Notes under the pieces: generated by a model
Told to the model about the DNA's origin: nothing
Databases searched by the model: none
What the model saw: the letters and a program-made list of their open reading frames with translations, nothing else
DNA from: Chitinophagaceae bacterium
GTDB taxonomy: Bacteria > Bacteroidota > Bacteroidia > Chitinophagales > Chitinophagaceae
Direction of reading: 5' to 3'
Length of the DNA: 64,000 nucleotides
Assembly (NCBI GenBank): GCA_026415715.1
Contig: JAOAGO010000009.1
Coordinates: 1 to 64,000, forward strand
Shown here: in pieces, positions 10,180-19,198 of the stretch
How positions within the stretch are numbered: the first letter of the stretch is position 1
Layout of the letters: every line of letters starts with the position of its first letter
Made by a program: the position numbers and the translations under genes

Positions 10180-10818
10180 CTATTTTTTTGCTTTGTCTGC
10201 ACCGGCCGCAGCACTTTGAGTAGCGGCCGAAGGTTGAGCGGCTGCTTCGGCGCCGGCGGCTTCACCCTGTTTTAACTGGCGAGTCATGGTTACGGAAGCT
10301 ATAGGAATACGCGGTGAATTGAGAATTTCATAGTTTTCGACGGTAACATCTTCCACTCTGATATTCCCGTTCAGCTGGAGATTATCAATACTTACTTCAA
10401 TATATTCCCTGAGATATTTCGGATAGGTTTTTACTTTTAATGATTTCATTTTTACGACAAACTTCCCTCCTTCTTTTACTCCGGGTGCCGTTCCGGTAAA
10501 TTTTATGGGAATGTTGGCGATGACTTTTTTATCTTCTACCAATTCCAGCAAATCAACATGAATAAGTTGATCTGTAACTTTATCAAACTGCAGATCTTTT
10601 AAAATGGTACGATAGGTTTTATCGCCGATTTTCACTTCGGCAATCTGGAAACTGGATGTGTACACCAAATTCCGGAATGATAATGCCGGTGCATAAAAAT
10701 TTATTTCTTCCGGTCCGCCGTAAATTACTCCGGGCACCATACCCTGAGAGCGGAGTTGCCGGGTGGCGGTTTTCCCGAATCCGGTCCTCAGGTGTCCTTC
10801 GATCGTAATTGTTTTCAT
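10180..10818 (-). CDS. rplY: 50S ribosomal protein L25, general stress protein Ctc type
   Basis: 212 residues, the long form of bL25. Residues 1-95 are the 5S-rRNA-binding L25 domain (GFGKTATRQLRSQGMVPGVIYG, then QFDKVTDQLIHVDLLEL). Residues 96-180 are the TL5/Ctc beta domain. The last 30 residues form an Ala-rich tail ending in Lys residues, probably disordered. It binds 5S rRNA in the central protuberance of the 50S subunit. It is 12 bases downstream of prs on the same strand, so co-transcribed, and is followed by a strong terminator. Confidence 0.93.
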   Translation of the reverse strand: MKTITIEGHLRTGFGKTATRQLRSQGMVPGVIYGGPEEINFYAPALSFRNLVYTSSFQIAEVKIGDKTYRTILKDLQFDKVTDQLIHVDLLELVEDKKVIANIPIKFTGTAPGVKEGGKFVVKMKSLKVKTYPKYLREYIEVSIDNLQLNGNIRVEDVTVENYEILNSPRIPIASVTMTRQLKQGEAAGAEAAAQPSAATQSAAAGADKAKK

Positions 10819-10830
10819 TTTATTGAGTTT

Positions 10831-11778
10831 TTATTTTTCTCTTCTTTGCGAATGAATAAACAGACTGGTGATACTTTTATTTTCAAAGGCATTTCGTATG
10901 GCCACCGCAAAAAGATCTGCTACACTGATGACTTTAATTTTTGAACAGTTCTTTTTCAGCGGAATGGTGTCGCACACGACCAGTTCTTCCAACACGCTGT
11001 TTTCTATATTTTCATAGGCATTTCCGCTTAAAATGGGATGCGTGATTAATGCTCTGACTGTTTTTGCCCCCTTATCTTTTAAAAGGGCAGCACTTTTAGC
11101 CAACGTTCCACCCGTATCGCAGATATCATCAATAATCACTATATCTCTGTTTGTCACATCGCCAATCACCACCATGCTGGCTATTTCGTTAGCCCTTTTG
11201 CGGTGCTTGTCGCAAATCACCATGTCCACATTAAAGTAGCTGGCAATTTCGCGAATACGGTTTGTTGCCCCTACATCGGGGGCCGCAAAGGTAAGATTTT
11301 CCAGTTTTAAATTTTCAATATAAGGAATAAAAACAGCGTGACTATCCAAATGGTCAACAGGAATATCAAAATATCCCTGAATCTGGGGTGCATGCAAATC
11401 CATGGTAATAATCCGGTCGGCTCCGGCTGCCACTAACATATTGGCAACCAACTTGCTGCCTATTGATACCCTGGGTCTGTCTTTTCGGTCTTGCCGGCCG
11501 TATCCATAATAAGGTATCACCGCAATAACCTTATATGCAGAGGCTCTTCGGGCTGCATCAATCATTAATAGCAGTTCCATCAAATTTTCGGCCGGCGAAC
11601 AGGTGCTTTGTACAATAAACACATAGTCGCCTCTTACGCTTTCCAGATAAATGGGACAAATTTCGCCGTCGCTAAATCGCTGAATATTAACCTGTCCGAG
11701 ACGTGTTCCGTATTTTCTGCAAATTTGTTCGGCAAGCTGGTAAGATCCGGTTCCGGAGAAAATTTTAGCGGATTGCAT
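10831..11778 (-). CDS. prs: ribose-phosphate pyrophosphokinase
   Basis: 315 residues, normal length. It makes PRPP from ribose 5-phosphate and ATP for nucleotide, His and Trp synthesis. Motifs seen are the flexible-loop region with YGYGRQDRKDRPR, the metal-binding block (IITMDLHAPQIQGYFDIPVDHL) and the PRPP-binding loop VIIDDICDTGGT. It heads the prs-L25 transcript, 12 bases before the L25 gene. The start is the first Met, giving the usual AKIFSGTGS opening. Cytoplasmic, probably hexameric as in the family. Confidence 0.96.
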   Translation of the reverse strand: MQSAKIFSGTGSYQLAEQICRKYGTRLGQVNIQRFSDGEICPIYLESVRGDYVFIVQSTCSPAENLMELLLMIDAARRASAYKVIAVIPYYGYGRQDRKDRPRVSIGSKLVANMLVAAGADRIITMDLHAPQIQGYFDIPVDHLDSHAVFIPYIENLKLENLTFAAPDVGATNRIREIASYFNVDMVICDKHRKRANEIASMVVIGDVTNRDIVIIDDICDTGGTLAKSAALLKDKGAKTVRALITHPILSGNAYENIENSVLEELVVCDTIPLKKNCSKIKVISVADLFAVAIRNAFENKSITSLFIHSQRREK

Positions 11779-12106
11779 TGCAAAAAAATCTGGGGCGAAT
11801 ATACTATTTCGGTTGTAGTAATTTTAAAAATTCAGGATAACAATTTTCAACAATTTTTTGATTTCTTCGGTAACATTGAAACGGATCTCCAAAAATTTAA
11901 GATTTAAAAATGACAATAAAAAAATACAACAAACATTTTTTTCTCACCATCATGCAAAGCGGTAATTTTTTGTAATAAACGTGTTTGAAGTAAAGCTAAA
12001 ACTTATAAAATCTATGATTTCACAAAAAAATTATGAATTCATCAATTATATTTTTAAAAAATCAGGTTGTTTTGAATAATATAATGATAATATTTTATTT
12101 TAGGGC
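11779..12106. other. AT-rich divergent intergenic region between prs and radC
   Basis: 328 bases without a coding frame I would accept. It is strongly AT-rich with many A and T runs, and must hold the divergent promoters of prs and radC. I find no clean TAnnTTTG box with a -33 partner, and no terminator or RNA gene. Confidence 0.5.
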
Positions 12107-12799
12107 ATGACAGAAAAAAAATACTCCATAAAACATTGGGCGAAAGATGATCGTCCGAGAGAAAAAATGCTGCAGCACGGAGCTGATGCTTTAAGTAATT
12201 CTGAGTTATTAGCAATACTTATTCAGAACGGCACCCGGCAAAAATCAGCCGTAGATCTGGCCAAAGAAATACTTACAATGTGTAAAAATAATTTATTGCT
12301 TCTCGGAAGACTTTCATTGAAGGATTTGATGAAAATTAAAGGAATAGGAAAAGCCAAAGCGATTATGATTGCCGCTGCACTGGAATTAGGTCGACGTCGG
12401 CAGGTTTCGGAATTACCCTATTCACACTCCATAAAATCAAGCGCCGATGTAGCGGAATTTTTAAAAATTAAATTCTGGGACCTGCGTCATGAAGTATTTG
12501 CCGTAATTTTTCTGAACCGTGCAAATAAAATTTTACACTGGGAAGTTATCAGCGAAGGGGGCATAACGGGTACCGTGGTAGATCCAAGAATTATTATGCG
12601 TCGTGCATTGGAAGAAAATGCCGTCCAAATTATTCTGTGTCATAATCATCCTTCCGGCAATGTACAACCTAGTGCGGCCGATAAGGACATTACCAAAAAG
12701 ATAAAGGAGGCAGCGAAACTGCTGGACATTACGTTGTTGGATCACCTGATTGTCGGTGAGGCAGGATATTACAGTTTTGCCGACGAAGGTTTATTGTAA
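12107..12799 (+). CDS. radC: RadC-family JAB/MPN-domain protein
   Basis: 230 residues. An N-terminal helix-hairpin-helix region (about 65-92, LKDLMKIKGIGKAKAIMIAAALELGRR) is followed by a JAB metalloprotease-like domain. The metal-binding signature is HNHPSG with His179 and His181, then Asp192, as in the family. RadC was named for a DNA-repair phenotype later questioned; the true role is not settled. It is convergent with the DUF3467 gene, whose stop codon lies 17 bases away. Cytoplasmic. Confidence 0.93.
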   Translation: MTEKKYSIKHWAKDDRPREKMLQHGADALSNSELLAILIQNGTRQKSAVDLAKEILTMCKNNLLLLGRLSLKDLMKIKGIGKAKAIMIAAALELGRRRQVSELPYSHSIKSSADVAEFLKIKFWDLRHEVFAVIFLNRANKILHWEVISEGGITGTVVDPRIIMRRALEENAVQIILCHNHPSGNVQPSAADKDITKKIKEAAKLLDITLLDHLIVGEAGYYSFADEGLL

Positions 12800-12816
12800 T
12801 GTATGAGTTGATTTTT

Positions 12817-13128
12817 TTAGGCTTGTCCGGCCGGGCCAAAATTCAGGGGTAATTTAATTTCGTCAATATCTTTTATAGGACCGTTTACTTCCTCGAATTT
12901 CTGAATATTTTCAGCCAGTGCATTCATAAACCGTTTGGCATGTTGCGGTGTAAAAATAATTCTTGATTTTACTTTACTCTTTGGCGTTCCCGGCATAACG
13001 TTAACAAAATCTATTACAAATTCGGCATGAGAATGGGTAATGATGGCAAGATTGGCATAGGTACCTTCGGCTATGTCTTCGGAAATTTCAATATTCAACT
13101 GGTTGGGCTGCATCTTTTGTTCGTCCAT
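12817..13128 (-). CDS. DUF3467 family protein
   Basis: 103 residues, single domain. The pattern LNIEISEDIAEGTYANLAIITHSHAEFVIDFVNVMPG and then SRIIFTPQHAKRFMNALAENI matches DUF3467, a small, widely conserved family of unknown function found in Bacteroidota and other bacteria. No signal peptide, so cytoplasmic. Its -7 box is packed against the terminator of the sus operon upstream. It is convergent with radC. Confidence 0.88.
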   Translation of the reverse strand: MDEQKMQPNQLNIEISEDIAEGTYANLAIITHSHAEFVIDFVNVMPGTPKSKVKSRIIFTPQHAKRFMNALAENIQKFEEVNGPIKDIDEIKLPLNFGPAGQA

Positions 13129-13144
13129 AATTAAACTTTTTTAA

Positions 13145-13152
13145 CAAAGTTA
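13145..13152 (-). promoter_or_regulatory. -7 promoter box for the DUF3467 gene
   Basis: On the minus strand TAACTTTG fits TAnnTTTG and ends 16 bases before the ATG. It begins only five bases after the T tract of the sus terminator. Confidence 0.45.
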
Positions 13153-13157
13153 AGAAT

Positions 13158-13185
13158 AAAAAACCCTCATCCGTTTCGATGAGGG
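13158..13185 (-). terminator. intrinsic terminator of the sus operon
   Basis: A perfect 8-bp GC-rich stem (13164-13171 with 13178-13185, loop of 6) is followed on the minus strand by six Ts. It lies 31 bases past the stop codon of the last sus gene. Confidence 0.88.
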
Positions 13186-13216
13186 CTGGAACTGAATAAA
13201 ATCAATTTTTTCAAAA

Positions 13217-14296
13217 TTAACGTGACCCTACATATTTCCATGTTTCATCAAAGAATGTTCTGGGGCCAGATGGAACCACACTGGGTTGGAACATGTGATA
13301 TTTAATTAAGATGTTTCTATTTCCTTGTACTTCATTAGCCCCGCTGGGATCTAATGCAAGTCTTCTGGTATTGGCAGAGGCATACAGTGGCGGGCCTGTT
13401 CCCAGTGCAGGATTTCCTAAAGCATTTGCCGGTCCTCGTGTCGGATCTCCATAAAAGTTATGAATCCGGGCAATTTTATTGGTTAGGGGATCGAAATTAA
13501 TAACAATTCCCATTTGTGCATAACCGGAATGTGCCCCTGCGTTTAATATGGGGTGAGCAACAAGCCCCCAGATTGTATTATCAAACACAATACATTCGGT
13601 AGCACCGGTTGTAATCAGATGGGCTTCCCAGGCTCCGCCATGGGCTGCCGGAAAAGGATCACTTATGGGACTTGTTGCATTATTATTATTCCACTGAGTC
13701 AAAGTTGGAACTGCTACATCTACCATAGGGCCGGTAACGGCATATCGACCGTCCCAATTGTTTTTAGCCCCAATTTCTACAACAATTGACTTTTGAAAAG
13801 AAATTTTACCATCCGGACTAACTGATTGAATGGTAAAACCTAATCCGTACAGTGCACTTGGATTTAAAACGGTAGCATTAGGAATTATAATGAAAATCTG
13901 TTTTGCAAAATCACCGTCTTTGAAAGTGAAAGTCCAGGTACCTCCTACGCCGCCCACTTTCGGTACTTCGGATTCGATGGTGTACCATGCTGCCGGAAAA
14001 TGCAGATATGCCGGATTTGCAGCTCTTACGGCAGCGGTATCATCTTTGATGACTACAGTAGTAGCTCTTGCCAGTTCTGTGGGGTTTGGTGCATCTTTAC
14101 GTATATCGCAAGCGAGAACCCGCTGAGGAGTGTTGATAAAATCAACCGGATTCTTTTTTACGGTAGCAGGAGTTCCCCCACCTAATATTTTAATTATAGT
14201 AGTTCCTTCGCCTTTCAGGTCAATCACTTCATTTTTTATACATGAAGCTAAAAAAAGGCTGAGTACGAAGAGTACACTTATAAATTTCATTTTCAT
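13217..14296 (-). CDS. surface lipoprotein of the sus operon, DUF1735-like
   Basis: 359 residues with a lipoprotein signal peptide (FVLSLFLASC, lipid-attachment Cys at about residue 19). Residues about 60-170 resemble the DUF1735 beta-sandwich found at the N-terminus of BT_3987-like surface glycan-binding proteins. The rest, with NNWDGRYAVTG and an aromatic-rich C-terminus, is of unknown function. As the third gene after susC and susD it is probably an outer-membrane lipoprotein helping to capture the ligand. The ligand cannot be inferred since no glycoside hydrolase or peptidase sits in the operon. A strong terminator follows it. Confidence 0.72.
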   Translation of the reverse strand: MKMKFISVLFVLSLFLASCIKNEVIDLKGEGTTIIKILGGGTPATVKKNPVDFINTPQRVLACDIRKDAPNPTELARATTVVIKDDTAAVRAANPAYLHFPAAWYTIESEVPKVGGVGGTWTFTFKDGDFAKQIFIIIPNATVLNPSALYGLGFTIQSVSPDGKISFQKSIVVEIGAKNNWDGRYAVTGPMVDVAVPTLTQWNNNNATSPISDPFPAAHGGAWEAHLITTGATECIVFDNTIWGLVAHPILNAGAHSGYAQMGIVINFDPLTNKIARIHNFYGDPTRGPANALGNPALGTGPPLYASANTRRLALDPSGANEVQGNRNILIKYHMFQPSVVPSGPRTFFDETWKYVGSR

Positions 14297-14324
14297 GGTT
14301 TATATAAATTTTGTAAGTTTAAAA

Positions 14325-15782
14325 TTATTGATCCCACCAAAATCTTGAATCCTGCGTATCGCCACCCGGCAAACGGGATGCAGCTTCCTGCGTAGCGGCT
14401 GAGTTTGTTCCATAAGACTGAAGTCCGTAAACATAGCGTCTGGGAATTTGTCTTGAACTGTTAGTTGCATCAGGTGCTGGTGTAAGGGTGGGGAATCCCG
14501 TTCTTCGCCATATACACCAACCGCGCAAACCATCGGGATATGCAGCAATATATTGCTGAATGGCAATATTTCTGATATTAGCGGCTGTACCCTGCGGATT
14601 AGCCAAAGCCACTCCGGACTGTGTAAAATAACTGGCCGGAGGAGCGGGCAAACCCCACTGTGCGAAAGATGCATTAATTCCCTGTTGATATAAATTATTC
14701 ATATTTTCAGTAGTCCAACCCCTGTCAGCCGCTTCAGCTCTTAAAAGGAAGGTTTCGGCTGCAGAGAGTAATACGATTGAGCCATTTGCCAATCTTTTAT
14801 CACCCCTGAGAATTCTGGCCCAGCCGGGATTCGCAGAAGTCCAGTTTTCCATAAAGCCCCTCACTCTGCCGTAAGGAACTCCCAGGCTGGAACTAACCAA
14901 AAAATCAGGGCTTGACGGATCCTCAGATCTACCCCCAAAAACCTGCTGGCGCCCATCCGAAAGCGAAGTCATCAGTGTAGTCATAGGTTCACTTTCACCG
15001 TAGTCACGACGGCCGTTGTACAGGCTAAACCAGGGTTGCTGATAATTTCCCCCGGGGTATTTAAGCTCAAAATTATCTGCATTATCCGTGATAATTCCGT
15101 CCGGATGGTTCAGTGCAGCAAGAAATTGATTAGCAGCATATCCTCCGGGAGCCGGAAACCGTTTTGTAATTTGAATTGCCAGGCGTAGTCTTAATGAATT
15201 CGCAAATTTTTTCCATTTAGCAATATTTCCTCCATACATGATATCGCCGGTTATAGCACCTCCGGTTGGCGTTAACTGGTTAACTGCTGCGGCCAGTTCA
15301 TTGAATAATCCATTATAAATATCCTGTTGCCTGTCGAAGGCAGCATTTCCCTTCCCTTTAAGGGCCTGAGAATATGGCACATCGCCCCATCTGTCGGTAA
15401 TGGTACTGAATATATATGATTTAAGAATTCTGGCCACAGCTTTCATATTATCATTCGGGCCGTTATCGATTATATTTTGAAGGTCGTACAACACGCCGGA
15501 ATATTCTCCTTCAAAATTTAGCTGAGGCAAAGAATAAAGTGAGACATCAGTGTATTGTGTTTCAGAAAAATACTGGCAGTATAATCCACCTCGTGTAGAT
15601 GCTCCGTAGCCACCGAGGTTGGCCAAAACATTAGTTAACAGAGCATTGAATAAAGGCGAACTGGTTACACCCGGATTCACGTTGGTGTCCCCGAAATCGC
15701 TGGAGTATCTTTTACAACTGCTTAAAAAAAGCGTTGTGAGAAATACTGAAACTCCAAATATTTTTAATCCGAATTTTTTCAT
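14325..15782 (-). CDS. SusD/RagB-family outer-membrane lipoprotein (SusD-like_2 type)
   Basis: 485 residues, lipoprotein signal peptide (VSVFLTTLFLSSC, Cys at about 23). The N-terminal NVNPG, the block with RILKSYIFSTITDRWGDVPYSQAL and the C-terminal end (GDTQDSRFWWDQ) are typical of the SusD-like group that forms a lid over a SusC pore. It binds the nutrient at the cell surface and closes over the transporter. It lies between the SusC gene (gap 30) and the DUF1735-like lipoprotein (gap 28), so all three form one operon. Ligand unknown. Confidence 0.9.
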   Translation of the reverse strand: MKKFGLKIFGVSVFLTTLFLSSCKRYSSDFGDTNVNPGVTSSPLFNALLTNVLANLGGYGASTRGGLYCQYFSETQYTDVSLYSLPQLNFEGEYSGVLYDLQNIIDNGPNDNMKAVARILKSYIFSTITDRWGDVPYSQALKGKGNAAFDRQQDIYNGLFNELAAAVNQLTPTGGAITGDIMYGGNIAKWKKFANSLRLRLAIQITKRFPAPGGYAANQFLAALNHPDGIITDNADNFELKYPGGNYQQPWFSLYNGRRDYGESEPMTTLMTSLSDGRQQVFGGRSEDPSSPDFLVSSSLGVPYGRVRGFMENWTSANPGWARILRGDKRLANGSIVLLSAAETFLLRAEAADRGWTTENMNNLYQQGINASFAQWGLPAPPASYFTQSGVALANPQGTAANIRNIAIQQYIAAYPDGLRGWCIWRRTGFPTLTPAPDATNSSRQIPRRYVYGLQSYGTNSAATQEAASRLPGGDTQDSRFWWDQ

Positions 15783-15812
15783 ATAATAATTATTTTAAAT
15801 TATTATTATTAT

Positions 15813-18800
15813 TTAAAAACTAATTCTCAGATTCGCTCCAAAGCCTCTTGTACCGGGAAGATTTCCTCTCTCGTTACTTACGTTACTGATTTCTGAAGGA
15901 TCAAAATCTTCAGTATCAGCATATAATAAGAGAGGACTTCTGGCAACTAAAGAGAATTCGGCACGACTAACCCATTTTCTGGTAAAGCCCCATTTCTCAA
16001 CAGGTAATTTATACCCGAGTGATACTTCTCTGATTTTTATAAAGGTTAAATCATATACAAATGGGTCAAAAGTTCTATTATTATAAAGGTTGTGGAAGTA
16101 ATCCTGTGCTTCTACGTAATAATCAACAGGACGGCCGGTGTTATCAACGCCAAAGACATGAATTCCTCCTCCGTCGCGAACCGGGTCTCTTATCGGATTC
16201 CCTTTATCATTAAGTACGGCAGTTCTGGCAGTTAAGCCGGAGAAAGATCCCCACATATCAGACAGAGAGAAAAATTTACCGCCAAGCTGACCATCAGCAT
16301 TAGCAGCGAAAATTAAGCGCTTGTACTCAAGAGTAGATTGTAGACCGAAAGTATGACGAGGTAGTACGGAACCAAAATTCACGGCAGGGTCATTTACATA
16401 AAATCCGCGGGAATCAAGAACAGGTTGTCCATTGATTCTCTTAATTCCGTTTCCAAACAGAAGCCCCCAGTCAAACCCTACTTTGTGTATCATATAGGGA
16501 CCAACGGTTCCCCAGGCTGCATCCCGTGCTGTGGTTTGTTTGATGGTATCCGTTCCTCTTTGATAAAGCTCTTTGACCTTATTTTCAGCCAGGATACCCC
16601 AGTTAGCATTGATTTCCCATTTCAAATTCTTAGTCCATACCGGACGGCCGGTCAAACGGAAATTAAACCCACGCTTTGTGATCAAACCTGTGTTGGTAAG
16701 AATTTCTGTAAATCCGCTGACGCCGTTAAGCGTAACCGGGAACGGAAAATCGCGGTCATCCCCAACCCAATATGTAACAGATGCCCCCACTCTTCTCCTT
16801 AAGAAATCCACATCCAAACCAAACTCCATCTGACGAGTAACAGATCCTTTGATGTTGGGATCAACCAATCGGTTAGGAGTAGTCATTAACAGATTCCCGT
16901 TCCACTGAAACTGGTTAGGTGCATAAGCAAAACCAGGGTATTCATACACTCCGATTCCTGTTGGTATCTCACCCACTGAAAACCTTAGTTTACCAAACGA
17001 CAAAGGCTTCCATTTCAAAATATCGCTGAAGATAAATGAGAAACCCGCTGATTTGGATATGATAAATGATTTTTGCGGTGGTAAATCCGACATCCAGTCC
17101 TGGCGAAGAGTAAATTCCAGATTTAAAAATCTGTCGTAAGAAACTTCTCCATTAAAGAATAAGGCACTATAACGATAATCCGTACGCAGGTTGCTTATGG
17201 TTGGAGGATTTTTAGAATTTGCTATAGAAAAGAGGTTGGGTACACTTAATCCCTGATTCGTATTGGCGCTCAAGCCTTTCTGCAACTGTCTGAAAATATC
17301 GGTACCCGCATGCGCTTTCACATCAAACTTATTATATTTTCGGTTAAAATCTATATGCAACTCCATATTGGTACGGTTGGAGTTGGTGTTTGTGGTACCA
17401 TAATAACCAAAGCATTCAGGACAGTTAGGCCCTGCTGCTTGTGTAGCACTTTCTGCCAAATCGCTTGGATATTTTGCTTCAGCCCATCTTAAATTCTGTT
17501 GCTTACGGTAAATGGCTCTGACCTTCCAGTTTTTATGTAATTGATAGGCAAGAGTTATATCTCCGTAAAACCGGTCTGTATTTGCATATTGTTTAACTAA
17601 ATCAAACCATGTGTAAAAATTGTACCAATAGTTACCGGCATAAAAAGCTCTTTCATTCTGAGGATTATAGGCAGTGGGATTAGCTTTATTCCAACTGGCC
17701 CAGATTCCCTGAGGGGTACGAAGCCCGCGTAATTCCTTCATAATTTTCATATCCACGTTTCTGTGAAACCACTGATTAAACGAACCAGTAGATTGATTGG
17801 CATAATCATCGTTAAATTCTCCGTACAAGTATTGAGTTGCGTAGTTAAAGTTGATAGAAGCGGTAACTTTTGGTGTGAGCTGAATGGCTCCAATGGCTGT
17901 GAATACGTTCTTTTTCATGTAGGTACTAGGCAAAATTCCCTGAGCTTCCACATTATTAAAGCTCATACGGAGTTGCACATTGTCGCTGGCTTTGGAAACG
18001 GCTATGGAATTATTAAAGGTAATACCTGTATTGAAAAAGTCGCGGGCATTATTAGGCTGAGGTAACAGCTTGGCTGTTTGCCCTTCGTAACGATGGCCAC
18101 TGTACCATGCATACCAGGGAATATATTCCTGTCCTACCATCCGGGGGCCCCAGCTGGCGTCATCGGAATAATCGTGATAATATTTTCCGTCCAGCTTTTT
18201 CCAAAGCTCGGGATGACCCGGCTGCCAGGTATATTTTATGAGATCAGCAGAGTTTCCACCCGCATAAGAGTTCTGGTAGTTGGGTAATATATATACCCGA
18301 TCAATCTGTGTACCCAAATTCAAATCCACTCCCCAACCTTTCGCTCCTTTTTTAGCTTTTTTCATTGTGATAACGATGGCTCCCCTTTGGCCCTGAGGCC
18401 CGAAGAGTGCAGATGCGGCCGGGCCTTGTAAAACCGTGATATCTTCTATTTCATCGTTATTAATATCATTAATATTAGGCAAGATGGTACCATCAACTAC
18501 ATATATAGGATCGCCTCCTACACCAAAACCGGTTTCACCGCGAAGACGTATATTTCCGGTGCCTGCATTACCCAGCTTTGCGGCAGACTGACTTCTGACC
18601 TGCATACCCGATACTTTTCCGGCTAAAGCGTTGTTCACATTGGTTTGACGAATCGTATTCAACTGCTCACCGGTAACTACCTGGGTATTGGTGGATACAT
18701 TTCTGAACGTTCTTTTTACGCTGTAAGCGCTGGTTACCACAACTTCGGTTTCCGAAAAAAACGTTCTTTTTGCCTGAATCGTGATATTATTATCAGATCC

Positions 18801-19046
18801 TACCGTTACTTCAATAGGTTCTATTCCTCCGGTAATCACAAGTACATCACCGGTTTTTGCCTGAATTCTGAAGACACCATCATTATCCGCCGCTGATCCG
18901 ATGCGTGTACCTTTGATTAAAACGGAAGCTCCTGAAACGGGAGTGCCACTCTCATCCACAATTTTTCCTGTAATTAATCTGTTCTGACTGAATGCAAGTA
19001 CTGTGGATAGCAAAAACAGAAAAATAAACGTAGTTAATTTTCTCAT
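15813..19046 (-). CDS. SusC/RagA-family TonB-linked outer-membrane transporter
   Basis: 1077 residues. A signal peptide (residues 1-20) is followed by a carboxypeptidase-like regulatory domain (about 24-95, GKIVDESGTPVSGASVLIKGT). A TonB plug follows (about 100-230: NVNNALAGKVSGMQVRSQ, IRLRGETGF, DPIYVVDGTI, ITVLQGPAASALFGPQG). The rest is a large beta-barrel ending in aromatic Phe (LRISF), as outer-membrane proteins do. It imports a ligand delivered by the SusD partner using TonB-ExbBD energy, which is not encoded here. It is first in the operon. No sigma/anti-sigma or hybrid two-component regulator is next to it. A 16-bp palindrome upstream (19102-19117) may be an operator. Confidence 0.93.
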   Translation of the reverse strand: MRKLTTFIFLFLLSTVLAFSQNRLITGKIVDESGTPVSGASVLIKGTRIGSAADNDGVFRIQAKTGDVLVITGGIEPIEVTVGSDNNITIQAKRTFFSETEVVVTSAYSVKRTFRNVSTNTQVVTGEQLNTIRQTNVNNALAGKVSGMQVRSQSAAKLGNAGTGNIRLRGETGFGVGGDPIYVVDGTILPNINDINNDEIEDITVLQGPAASALFGPQGQRGAIVITMKKAKKGAKGWGVDLNLGTQIDRVYILPNYQNSYAGGNSADLIKYTWQPGHPELWKKLDGKYYHDYSDDASWGPRMVGQEYIPWYAWYSGHRYEGQTAKLLPQPNNARDFFNTGITFNNSIAVSKASDNVQLRMSFNNVEAQGILPSTYMKKNVFTAIGAIQLTPKVTASINFNYATQYLYGEFNDDYANQSTGSFNQWFHRNVDMKIMKELRGLRTPQGIWASWNKANPTAYNPQNERAFYAGNYWYNFYTWFDLVKQYANTDRFYGDITLAYQLHKNWKVRAIYRKQQNLRWAEAKYPSDLAESATQAAGPNCPECFGYYGTTNTNSNRTNMELHIDFNRKYNKFDVKAHAGTDIFRQLQKGLSANTNQGLSVPNLFSIANSKNPPTISNLRTDYRYSALFFNGEVSYDRFLNLEFTLRQDWMSDLPPQKSFIISKSAGFSFIFSDILKWKPLSFGKLRFSVGEIPTGIGVYEYPGFAYAPNQFQWNGNLLMTTPNRLVDPNIKGSVTRQMEFGLDVDFLRRRVGASVTYWVGDDRDFPFPVTLNGVSGFTEILTNTGLITKRGFNFRLTGRPVWTKNLKWEINANWGILAENKVKELYQRGTDTIKQTTARDAAWGTVGPYMIHKVGFDWGLLFGNGIKRINGQPVLDSRGFYVNDPAVNFGSVLPRHTFGLQSTLEYKRLIFAANADGQLGGKFFSLSDMWGSFSGLTARTAVLNDKGNPIRDPVRDGGGIHVFGVDNTGRPVDYYVEAQDYFHNLYNNRTFDPFVYDLTFIKIREVSLGYKLPVEKWGFTRKWVSRAEFSLVARSPLLLYADTEDFDPSEISNVSNERGNLPGTRGFGANLRISF

Positions 19047-19101
19047 GTTTTGGTATATTTTATGAAGGAATAAATTGGAATTTTAGTTTAACAGCCTCTA
19101 T

Positions 19102-19117
19102 ACTGACAATTGTCAGT
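19102..19117. promoter_or_regulatory. 16-bp perfect palindrome upstream of susC
   Basis: ACTGACAATTGTCAGT is fully self-complementary and lies 56 bases before the SusC start. A second small inverted repeat (ATTGC-4-GCAAT, 19123-19136) follows it. The position and symmetry suit a dimeric repressor or activator site, which is inference. No regulator gene is adjacent. Confidence 0.45.
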
Positions 19118-19198
19118 TAACTATTGCTGCCGCAATGTAAAACTTTTTTTAACATTAAATTACATTTTGTCAAAAAATCTTTTAATTATTAAAAATTG

